From contig DEHD01000041.1 in NCBI GenBank assembly GCA_002351725.1, positions 9,491-41,864 of the forward strand: 32,374 nucleotides of DNA, read 5' to 3'. The DNA comes from Prevotella sp. UBA2809. Its GTDB lineage: Bacteria > Bacteroidota > Bacteroidia > Bacteroidales > Bacteroidaceae. How positions within the stretch are numbered: the first letter of the stretch is position 1; every line of letters begins with the position of its first letter. Shown piece by piece: positions 25,531-32,288 of the stretch. Under the pieces are notes generated by a model. The model was not told the DNA's origin. It saw nothing but the letters and a program-made list of their open reading frames with translations, and searched no databases. The translations under genes and the position numbers were made by a program.

Positions 25531-27681
25531 CTAACGTTCTTTTACCCAGTAAACCCAGCCGCGGGTTTTGCGCTCGCTCTCGAAACAGTATTCGGGGCGA
25601 CTGAGGTACTGACCGATTTTTACCAGTGTGCCTTCGTCGGGCTGGAAAGCACCTTTGAAGGCTTGCTTCATGCGTTCGGCAATGTCTTTTACCGATACCC
25701 ATCGGCCGTTCTCGGGGGTGGTCTTGGGGCTGCCATTAGGTTTCTCGTAGAGCGATAGCAGCATCTCGCCCAGACCGTTCATCCGCTGATAGCGCAGGTT
25801 GTGGTGCATCAGGGCGGCCTCTTCGTCCTTGGTCAGGAAGTAGCGTTCGCGCTGCTGCTCCACCTCGTACTTCAACTGGGCATAGAGCTGACCGTAATCT
25901 ACTGGCGTCTCGAAATCGATGTTGCCATCTACCATCACACAGATAAATCGTCGGCTACCCGTGGGGTCGGTCAGCGGCATAATCTCGTTGGTGGTGCCAA
26001 TGAACGAGGCATAGCGACGGTGACTGGAATAGGCGGTGCCATAAGGCGGACGGTATTTCACGTCGGAGGTGGATACAAGGTACTTTAGAACCACCTGCTG
26101 GCGCTGGGTAATCTTGTCAAACTCGTCGAGATTGATGAGCGCAAACGAGGTGAGACCCAGATTCAGGTCGTGCTCGTTCTTAAAGTTGATGCGGTCGTTG
26201 TAATACTCCCGTTGCTCGCGCGGCAGCAGGAGGCGGCAGAAACTGGATTTGCCACAGCCCTGTCGGCCAATCAGAAGCGGTACAAGGGCATTACCCGTTA
26301 GCTGACCTTTACCTTTCCACATGGCCACCATGGATCGCATCCATATATGAAATAGGTGTGGCCACTCAGCATAGTCGGTCTTGATGCGACGGGCCAGTGT
26401 CTCTACACGGTCGGTACCATCCCATTTGGGCAGATGTTCCAGAAAATCGTCCATCGGGTCGTAAAGTTCAATGTCGTTAGAGTTGACATAGCGCATGATG
26501 TCCTTGTCCCAGCATTTGATGCCCTGCGACAAGGCATTGATGGTGATAGAGTTGCGGGCTTCGGTGGTCAGGTCTTGGAAGTTGAATCCCAGTCCTGTCT
26601 TCATGCGATATTCGGCCACGCCACGCATCACGTTCTTGCGCAGTTCGTAATTGGCATTCAGAAACATGTCGATCTTCATCATCATCAGTGTCTCCGTAGG
26701 GATGTTCTTCAGCGGCTTGGCCATATTTTTGCGCTTGTAGTACTGCCGTTCGTGCTCCTCGCGATAGGCGTTCTCGAAAATTTTTTCAACCACATCGGGG
26801 TGCTTGCCGTAGGTCAGGCTGATGAGTGTGCGACGCCGACAGAAGGCCATGTCGAGTCCCGACTCGCGGCAGTATTCGGCCAGTCGGCTCACAATCAGTT
26901 CGTTACGCTCCTCTTCGTCGGTAATGCCTACGGTATCGTCGTAAGCCTTCGATAGGTTGTACTGATAGATGATGCACATCGAGTGGAAACGACTTCGACC
27001 AGGCACAATCTCATCGGGCAGCGGGTCGGTGGGCTGGATGGGTTTGAGTGCTTTCGCCAGACTGGAGGTGTCGGTATAGAATGGCTGGGCCGATGGGTTA
27101 TAACATAGCTCGGCATCGGCACCGATATAGCAGGTGCGCTCCAGATAGGGCTCCAGCTTATCGATGGTTACACCCAACTGGGCGTTATACACCATACGGG
27201 CTTTTTCGTACAGGTTCAGGTGGAATTTCTTGATTTCGTCTTCGTCTTCGGGCAGTCCGCCATCAAACAGCTCGCCGCGGCATCCTATTTTCACGCTTCG
27301 ACCGCTGGCGCCTACAAAAGCCAACAGCGTTTGTGGCATCAAGGCGGCTCCCTGACGGATGGCTACAGCCTCGTCGTAGCTGGTAAGGTTGTTAACCTCG
27401 AGCAGTACGATGCCTGTGTACTGCTTGCGGATGCGCTGGTGGTTGCGGTTTTCCATTTCGCTGGCGAAACAGATGCGAGGCACCTTGTCGGTAAATGTGT
27501 TGGCACCTTCTACGCTGCCGTCATCACGGCGCCTCAGTTCTGTGTGCAACGAAATGCCGCGTACCATATCAATGGCTTTGGCATACTCACCTTGCTGAAT
27601 GATTCGTACTGCTTCTGAAAGCTCCAAAACCTTGAGCGTTTCAGCATTGCGATAGTTCTTGACAATAGTAATTTTAGTCAT
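25531..27681 (-). CDS. VapE-family protein with BT4734-like (primase-type) N-terminal domain
   Basis: A 716-residue protein with two parts. Residues about 50-190 match the BT4734-like N-terminal domain, distantly related to archaeo-eukaryotic primases; the position of the catalytic acidic motif reads GIVLLEVNNL and the next motif GASGRSVKI, so the usual D-x-D is not intact. Residues about 400-640 are the VapE ATPase: FLEHLPKWDGTDRV, Walker A LIGRQGCGKSS (about 468), Walker B ALINLDEFD, sensor FIGTTNE (about 560) and a likely arginine finger in DPTGSRRF. A winged-helix-like C-terminus follows. It converges on the PUL (11-base gap) and is divergent from the small gene at 28253. Replication or maintenance of an integrated element is the usual guess for such proteins; none is demonstrated here. 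Confidence 0.85.
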   Translation of the reverse strand: MTKITIVKNYRNAETLKVLELSEAVRIIQQGEYAKAIDMVRGISLHTELRRRDDGSVEGANTFTDKVPRICFASEMENRNHQRIRKQYTGIVLLEVNNLTSYDEAVAIRQGAALMPQTLLAFVGASGRSVKIGCRGELFDGGLPEDEDEIKKFHLNLYEKARMVYNAQLGVTIDKLEPYLERTCYIGADAELCYNPSAQPFYTDTSSLAKALKPIQPTDPLPDEIVPGRSRFHSMCIIYQYNLSKAYDDTVGITDEEERNELIVSRLAEYCRESGLDMAFCRRRTLISLTYGKHPDVVEKIFENAYREEHERQYYKRKNMAKPLKNIPTETLMMMKIDMFLNANYELRKNVMRGVAEYRMKTGLGFNFQDLTTEARNSITINALSQGIKCWDKDIMRYVNSNDIELYDPMDDFLEHLPKWDGTDRVETLARRIKTDYAEWPHLFHIWMRSMVAMWKGKGQLTGNALVPLLIGRQGCGKSSFCRLLLPREQREYYNDRINFKNEHDLNLGLTSFALINLDEFDKITQRQQVVLKYLVSTSDVKYRPPYGTAYSSHRRYASFIGTTNEIMPLTDPTGSRRFICVMVDGNIDFETPVDYGQLYAQLKYEVEQQRERYFLTKDEEAALMHHNLRYQRMNGLGEMLLSLYEKPNGSPKTTPENGRWVSVKDIAERMKQAFKGAFQPDEGTLVKIGQYLSRPEYCFESERKTRGWVYWVKER

Positions 27682-27709
27682 TGTTTATTGCTTACTGGTT
27701 GTGATGTTG

Positions 27710-27741
27710 CAAAGGTAATACTTTTTTTTTAATTTTACAAA
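27710..27741 (-). promoter_or_regulatory. Promoter of the second VapE-family gene
   Basis: On the minus strand TTTG (27741-27738), a 20-base spacer and TACCTTTG (27717-27710), a full match. The ATG at 27681 follows 28 bases later. The nearest AACTATTCATA box begins 22 bases upstream of the -33 element. Confidence 0.7.
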
Positions 27742-27763
27742 TAATTTTCTTAAAAATGTGCTC

Positions 27764-28155
27764 AACTATTCATATTTGCTGATTACACCTTGATTATCAG
27801 ATAGTTAGACTATGAATAGTGCTTGTTTTCATGTGCTAACTATTCATATTTTGGCCTGTTTTTAATCCTTTGTCAGTATATTTCATCATGCATGTATGAG
27901 TGTTTCATATTTGTAACTTTAGCGGAAACACTTTGTTTCTCCATTGGTAACAAAGTATTTCCCTTGGAGTTACAAGTTGTTACCCAAAGAGTTACTGTCA
28001 TGTAACTTTCATGCTTTCAATGGCTTAACCCTATCTGAACGATGCATAAAGCCTATCTTAATGGTCGAATATGAATAGTTGCACTCATTCTTTGAGCAAC
28101 TATTCATTATCTAAAGCCTTATTTTTCAAGATGTTATGTGCAAATATGAATAGTT
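27764..28155. repeat. Six AACTATTCATA-type boxes in the divergent intergenic region
   Basis: The 571-base gap between the VapE-family gene and the small gene at 28253 holds no credible gene. Copies reading forward: 27764-27779 (AACTATTCATATTTGC), 27838-27853 (AACTATTCATATTTTG), 28098-28110 (AACTATTCATTAT). Copies reading in reverse: 27811-27820 (TATGAATAGT), 28068-28080 (AATATGAATAGTT), 28141-28155 (CAAATATGAATAGTT). The first two forward copies are also both preceded by ATGTGCT. The fourth and fifth in order (28068 and 28098) form a hairpin with arms of about 12 bp. The set flanks a second repeat family at 27911-28006. Confidence 0.8.
27911..28006. repeat. Cluster of GTTAC/GTAAC repeats
   Basis: Within 96 bases GTAAC occurs at 27913, 27947 and 28002 and GTTAC at 27969, 27979 and 27991. 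GGTAACAA (27946-27953) and TTGTTACC (27977-27984) form a perfect inverted repeat, and TTGTAAC (27911-27917) is matched by GTTACAA (27969-27975). It lies between the two groups of AACTATTCATA boxes. Confidence 0.65.
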
Positions 28156-28188
28156 ACGCACTTTTTTATATTCTTTTTCAAAAAATGT

Positions 28189-28219
28189 TTTGTTATATCT
28201 CACATTTTTACTATCTTTG
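28189..28219 (+). promoter_or_regulatory. Promoter of the small Cys/His protein gene
   Basis: TTTG (28189-28192), a 19-base spacer and TATCTTTG (28212-28219); the ATG at 28253 follows 33 bases later. The last reverse box ends 33 bases upstream. Confidence 0.7.
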
Positions 28220-28252
28220 CACCTGATATGACGTCTTAATCATCATCTAAAA

Positions 28253-28714
28253 ATGGGAAAGAAACAATATACAACTAAAAACCGCGAAGAGGTTTTCAAG
28301 GAGAAGGCCGATAAGGGCTATGGTATCTGTCACAGTCAAACCTGCGAGCAGCGTGGGCACTGTTTGCACGCTCTGTTGTGCAGCTATGTGCCCCAGGATC
28401 GTTATTATACGACCTGTGTAAACCTGAACAATCCGCTGATGCAAACGGCGCATTGTCCTGCGTATCTCAGCGACCAGCCAGTACGCATGCCGCTTGGCAT
28501 CTCAAACATCTATTACGACATGCCAGCCCGCATTGCCAGTCCGCTCAAGCAGCATCTTATTGCTTACTTCAACCGCAAGCGTTACTACGAGTATCACTTC
28601 GGTCGCCGTCCTGTATCCCCCGTCCACGAACAATATATCCGTCAGGCAGCCATCCGCTACGGCTGGCAGCATCCCATTGAGTTTAATGGTTATGTCGAAG
28701 ATTACTTGTGGTAA
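28253..28714 (+). CDS. Small Cys/His-rich protein, DUF6078-like
   Basis: A 153-residue soluble protein without signal peptide or membrane span. The N-terminal part has a cysteine/histidine set, GICHSQTCEQRGHCLHALLC (24-43), followed by further cysteines (TTCVNL, TAHCPAY) that could bind a metal. The C-terminal half (HLIAYFNRKRYYEYHFGRRP ... YIRQAAIRYGW ... YVEDYLW) is basic and helical. The pattern agrees with my recollection of the Bacteroidota family DUF6078, which has no known function; that assignment is from memory. It is divergent from the VapE-family gene across the repeat region and has its own full promoter. A DNA- or RNA-binding role would fit the setting but is inference. Confidence 0.7.
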   Translation: MGKKQYTTKNREEVFKEKADKGYGICHSQTCEQRGHCLHALLCSYVPQDRYYTTCVNLNNPLMQTAHCPAYLSDQPVRMPLGISNIYYDMPARIASPLKQHLIAYFNRKRYYEYHFGRRPVSPVHEQYIRQAAIRYGWQHPIEFNGYVEDYLW

Positions 28715-28734
28715 CGCTAGCAAATTCTCAGACG

Positions 28735-28971
28735 ATGGAACAGAAATTCGGGAAAAATAGTATTGATATTGAGGCGCTGCGCGAGTTTTGCGAGCGCGAG
28801 GGCAAGATGGTGGAGTACCGCAAGGGCGTCACGTTTTCGGAGAAAGAATTCCAAATATTCACTAAACCTCTGAACATTTGTTCAGACTTTCACCTCGGCA
28901 GACACTTTTTCGGTCTTGTCGGGGGCTTTTTCGTGGGACTTTCTGTCGCTCGGCTATGCCGCTTGCCTTAG
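28735..28971 (+). pseudogene. N-terminal fragment of a Crp/Fnr-type regulator gene
   Basis: From the ATG at 28735 the frame reads IDIEALREFCEREGKMVEYR, which resembles the beginning of Prevotella Crp/Fnr-family cyclic-nucleotide-binding regulators. After YRKG (about 28829) the similarity stops and the frame runs on as unrelated sequence for some 45 codons to 28971, with no effector or HTH domain. About 35 of the usual 200 or so residues remain. The break lies close to a palindrome (28869-28886). The family call is from memory of the motif. Confidence 0.45.
28869..28886. repeat. Inverted repeat next to the Crp/Fnr break
   Basis: TCTGAAC ATTT GTTCAGA: perfect seven-bp arms with a four-base loop, some 40 bases after the point where regulator similarity ends. 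From 28887 to 29097 I see no gene or further element. Confidence 0.5.
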
Positions 28972-29097
28972 CAAGAACTTTGTGGCTCGGAATGACTCTC
29001 GGAGGCGGTTACAGCATGACATGAATGCCCCAAACAGGATATTTCCGCGAAAACGTCGTATATATAATATAAAGGTATAACAATAAAACGAAAGATT

Positions 29098-30159
29098 ATG
29101 AAACAAACCATCATCACTATCCTGCTCGCCCTCGTCGCAATGGCGGGGCAGGCGCAAGTACACTACCGACTGGAGGGAACTATCGGTGATTCTACGTTAA
29201 ATGCCAAAATGCTACTTGTCAACAAGTACACTGTGGGATGGCCTGATTCCGTGGAAATAAAAGGTGGAAAGATTGTCCCCAAAGAAGGCATGATAGATAA
29301 AGCGGAAATGTTCTTGTTAGTGAAAGAGCCAGACAATGACAGTCCACTGATGAATAGTCAGTTGTTTATTCTTGGTAATGGAACCACCATCTTGGATGAA
29401 AGCATCAAGCAAAGAAAGACAAGAATGAAAAGCGGCCCTCTTGCATCAGAATATCATCGGGTAGAATTCTCTGCATGGACTATCTATGACAAATATGATA
29501 AGCATGAAATAACAAAAACGGAATATTGCCATCTTGTTGACAGTCTGATACGCTGCGAACTGTTGAATCATGGTAATGACGTAATCGGTATCTGGCTATT
29601 AGAATTCTTTCTTCCTGGCCTGGACGTTCAGACTTCCCTCTCATGGATTGACCTGTTAGGCGAACAGGGCAAAGAGTGGGAAATCGTAAAGCAATGGAAA
29701 GAAAGCATATTGAACCCTGAAGAATGCAAATTAAGCCCCTCTGTAGGCGAGCCTTTTGTGGACTTCGCCGTAGAGTACGACGGCAAGACCATCCGACTTA
29801 GTGATTACGTGGGCCGAGGCCAATATGTGCTTGCAGACTTCTGGGCTTCGTGGTGCGGCCCCTGCCGTGAGGAGATCCCCAACATCATCGAAGCCTACAA
29901 CAAATATAAAGACTGTGGCCTACAGGTCATCGGCATCGCCGCATCAGACAAGCCAGAAGCAACACTGAAAGCCATCAAAGACCTTGGCATTCCCTATCCA
30001 CAAATCATCAATACACAGGAGATAGCCACCAATGCCTACAACATCCAAGACATTCCTCATATCATTCTCTTCGCCCCCGATGGCACCATCATCGCCCGCG
30101 GATTACGTGGTGAGGACATCAATAAGAAACTCGAAGAGATATTCCCCGATAACAAATGA
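29098..30159 (+). CDS. TlpA-like thiol:disulfide oxidoreductase with DUF4369-type N-terminal domain
   Basis: A 353-residue exported protein. The signal peptide TIITILLALVAMAGQAQ is followed by a beta-rich region (about 22-120, VHYRLEGTIGDSTLNAKMLL) like the DUF4369 domain that precedes many Bacteroidota thioredoxins, a helical linker, and a thioredoxin fold from about 216. The active site is WCGPC (252-256) in ADFWASWCGPCREEIPNI, and the cis-Pro loop is IQDIPHIILF. It should reduce or exchange disulfides in the periplasm; partner proteins are unknown. The gene follows the Crp/Fnr fragment after about 125 bases and precedes a truncated relative of its own signal peptide. Confidence 0.88.
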   Translation: MKQTIITILLALVAMAGQAQVHYRLEGTIGDSTLNAKMLLVNKYTVGWPDSVEIKGGKIVPKEGMIDKAEMFLLVKEPDNDSPLMNSQLFILGNGTTILDESIKQRKTRMKSGPLASEYHRVEFSAWTIYDKYDKHEITKTEYCHLVDSLIRCELLNHGNDVIGIWLLEFFLPGLDVQTSLSWIDLLGEQGKEWEIVKQWKESILNPEECKLSPSVGEPFVDFAVEYDGKTIRLSDYVGRGQYVLADFWASWCGPCREEIPNIIEAYNKYKDCGLQVIGIAASDKPEATLKAIKDLGIPYPQIINTQEIATNAYNIQDIPHIILFAPDGTIIARGLRGEDINKKLEEIFPDNK

Positions 30160-30165
30160 AACGAA

Positions 30166-30384
30166 ATGAATATGCGCTCGATTGAAAATCGCTTGCTACT
30201 GAAAGGACGCAAGAACAAGAAAACCATCATCACCATCCTCCTCGCCCTCGTCACTGTAACCGGGCTGGCCCAGGAGATTAAAATGAACGAGACAACAATC
30301 AACGACTACATCCCGATGCTTAATCAAAAAGGCTATCAGGCATATAGCTTTGATGCCAGTACAATAAAAGGGCGGAATTTGTAA
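30166..30384 (+). pseudogene. Truncated exported ORF sharing the TlpA gene's signal peptide
   Basis: The 72-codon frame contains KKTIITILLALVTVTGLAQ, near-identical in DNA and protein to the signal peptide of the gene before it (compare 30222-30252 with 29106-29136). The remaining 36 residues (IKMNETTINDYIPMLNQKGY and on) look like the beginning of a mature secreted protein that stops abruptly. An in-frame start nearer the signal peptide is not available; the first 17 residues are atypical. It is best read as a broken secreted gene, but a real small secreted protein cannot be ruled out. I do not recognise the mature part. Confidence 0.45.
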
Positions 30385-30614
30385 TGGTCATCCGCAACAT
30401 TGGCCCACGCACGGAAACAGAAGTCTGGGAGATTGGTGCTGAGACTGGCGTGGAGTACCCGAAGAAACTCGGTATTGACATCGCTGATGGCGTGGCTGAG
30501 AATATAGAAGATGTGGCGGCAACAACTTCCTGCCTGTTCTTCGCCAAACGCTGCCATCTGATGGCGAAGGATATGCACGCACCGAGACCGCAACTAAGAA
30601 AGGGTAGGTCGTGA
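30384..30614 (+). CDS. Unidentified small ORF, possible fragment
   Basis: A 76-residue frame whose ATG overlaps the TAA of the preceding ORF (TAATG). The protein (MVIRNIGPRTETEVWEIGAE, then GVEYPKKLGIDIADGVAENI) has a coherent soluble-protein composition and the frame is open back to 30354, upstream of the ATG, which suggests the inside of a larger broken gene. I do not recognise it. The opposite strand is also partly open here, so the coding assignment is uncertain. Confidence 0.25.
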   Translation: MVIRNIGPRTETEVWEIGAETGVEYPKKLGIDIADGVAENIEDVAATTSCLFFAKRCHLMAKDMHAPRPQLRKGRS

Positions 30615-30658
30615 TGGGGAGGGAATACCTATTTTGTATGGTTCTTCTTTTCATGCCC

Positions 30659-32119
30659 CTATCCTATGATTTCCCATTCTCCAGAATCACCACCTTTGCG
30701 ACGTATCTTCTTATCACGCAATGCGTCAATAGCCTTTCTTACCTGCCGCTCACTGGTTCCAAGAGCTTTAGCCAACGCAGCCCTAGATATGGCGTGGTTC
30801 TCATTTATCAAATCATACACAGATTGCACAAGCACCGAATCTATCTGGACCGCCTCTGGATCGCTCTGGACCATCTCTGGATCGTTCTGGACCGCTTGAC
30901 CTCCTCGCCTCCAAATTACCACTCTAAAGTCTTCTTCCTGATGATACTCAGGCGATTTCAACCCCTTGCCTTTACACAAGTTTACAATATCCTCTGTACC
31001 TGTGCCTACTTTATCTACATAGCCAGTCCAGAATAAAGGGTCGGCAATCAACGGATTCGCTGGCAGTGATTTATGAGGCTCCAAAAGCTTATTCACCGTC
31101 AGACCATAAGGCAACTGTCCAGGGTTCCAAACTTCCAACCTGTTGCGGAACAGCATGACCTGCACACTCCCGTTACTGGTATAGTCTCTATGAGCCACAG
31201 CGTTCACTATGGCCTCCTTAACTGCGTCTGGCGGTAGCTCATAATCCGTTGGTACTGATGCGGTTTTGCCGTCAGCACGTGTACCGACAGCAAGGTCAAC
31301 TCTATCCATTACGAAAGCTGTGGCCTGGTCAATCATCTCAAATAGTGTCCCTCGGCAAATCTGATATGCAGGCAGAGGTTTCTCAACCACATTCCCAAAG
31401 AACTGTACACACTTTACTTCTGAGGTGATGAAGAATTTTTGAGGACGCTTTCCAAAAAGCAACAAGGCAGAGTTGGAAATGCGTCCCCTGTCATCCATCA
31501 GCGACAGGTGGGTCAACAACTTCTCAGGTGAAGCATTCTCTTGCAATGGGAAGTTTCTTTTAGCCCGAGCCTGGATGATGAACTCATGCATCTTGTCCTC
31601 GTCAAGGTCATCAAGTGTGGCATTCGTATCAAAAGCTGCATCAAACGGTTGCCAGCGGATATATTCCTTTTCTTCCAGATAGCGTACAAGGGATGCGTAA
31701 ACTGAAGTTCTAAGACCCTCCACGTCCACGAAAGTCTTTCTGACAATATCGCGTTCTACCTTCTTGATAAGTGATACCTCCTTGGGGTGGCGATGGTCCT
31801 CATCAATACTCTTGATAAATATCAGTCGCGTCTTGTGCAGTGCAGCGGCACGGTCATACTCACGTTCTGTAGGCGATATACCTTCTTTGTCCTCATATCC
31901 ATACTTATTACCATACAGACCAAGATAAATGTCGGCTATCTCGACCTCGCTAAGATAAACCTGCTGCGGTGAAGCTTCATTAGCCGGAACATCCTCGAAG
32001 ATGAACGTCTCAAAGAATTTGCCAAGTAGCGCATCTGTCCTGATGTACTGGCTGAGCATAGCCCTTTCTTCAGCAAATTCACTTTGTACACTACTGATGA
32101 ATATCCTTATTCGTTTCAT
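30659..32119 (-). CDS. DUF4062 - GHKL ATPase - winged-helix protein
   Basis: A 486-residue protein. Residues 1-100 (MKRIRIFISSVQSEFAEERA ... IYLGLYGNKYGYED) form a DUF4062 domain. The middle is a RecG-C/HATPase_c_4-type GHKL ATPase with the N-box VKEAIVNAVAHRDY (about 295-310) and G1-like NRLEVWNPGQLPYGL, seen in AlbA/Schlafen-associated regulators, but I see no AlbA_2 domain. A heptad-repeat linker (AVQNDPE, MVQSDPE, AVQIDSV, LVQS) leads to a C-terminal winged helix (ISRAALAKALGTSERQVRKA, about 440-460). The frame is open to an ATG at 32149, but a -7 element (32139-32146) lies after it, so 32119 is the start. Such proteins cluster with mobile or defence genes; function unproven. Confidence 0.82.
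   Translation of the reverse strand: MKRIRIFISSVQSEFAEERAMLSQYIRTDALLGKFFETFIFEDVPANEASPQQVYLSEVEIADIYLGLYGNKYGYEDKEGISPTEREYDRAAALHKTRLIFIKSIDEDHRHPKEVSLIKKVERDIVRKTFVDVEGLRTSVYASLVRYLEEKEYIRWQPFDAAFDTNATLDDLDEDKMHEFIIQARAKRNFPLQENASPEKLLTHLSLMDDRGRISNSALLLFGKRPQKFFITSEVKCVQFFGNVVEKPLPAYQICRGTLFEMIDQATAFVMDRVDLAVGTRADGKTASVPTDYELPPDAVKEAIVNAVAHRDYTSNGSVQVMLFRNRLEVWNPGQLPYGLTVNKLLEPHKSLPANPLIADPLFWTGYVDKVGTGTEDIVNLCKGKGLKSPEYHQEEDFRVVIWRRGGQAVQNDPEMVQSDPEAVQIDSVLVQSVYDLINENHAISRAALAKALGTSERQVRKAIDALRDKKIRRKGGDSGEWEIIG
30836..30900. repeat. 21-bp coding minisatellite in the DUF4062 gene
   Basis: Three and a half units of about 21 bases encode AVQNDPE, MVQSDPE, AVQIDSV, LVQS, each unit a multiple of three, so copy number can change without a frameshift. 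It joins the ATPase and the winged-helix domain. Confidence 0.7.
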
Positions 32120-32138
32120 TATGTCATAATTTTGCTTG

Positions 32139-32146
32139 CAAAGGTA
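32139..32146 (-). promoter_or_regulatory. -7 element of the DUF4062 gene
   Basis: TACCTTTG on the minus strand, 19 bases before the ATG at 32119. It decides the start. The -33 region has TTTT rather than TTTG. Confidence 0.55.
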
Positions 32147-32241
32147 CAAAACTTTTGCGAAAATCTTTCATTTTGGGCGATAATGACGATAAAATTAGGC
32201 AAAGAAGGGAAGCGTTCTCAAAATTCTCAGCTAAAAATGGT

Positions 32242-32249
32242 TAACTTTG
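32242..32249 (+). promoter_or_regulatory. -7 element for a gene entering the right edge
   Basis: TAACTTTG on the plus strand, 39 bases before the ATG at 32289. No TTTG at -33. Confidence 0.4.
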
Positions 32250-32288
32250 CACTCGTTATGACGCTTAATCACAAAAAATGAAGGAAAA

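Noticed and set aside
27823..28005. 60-codon plus-strand frame in the repeat region
   Set aside because: It runs through both repeat families, has no promoter or conserved composition, and is best explained as chance.
30388..30654. Minus-strand frame of 88 codons
   Set aside because: Arg/Ser/Pro/Cys-rich translation without a recognisable motif; neither strand is convincing here and the plus frame was listed only with low confidence.
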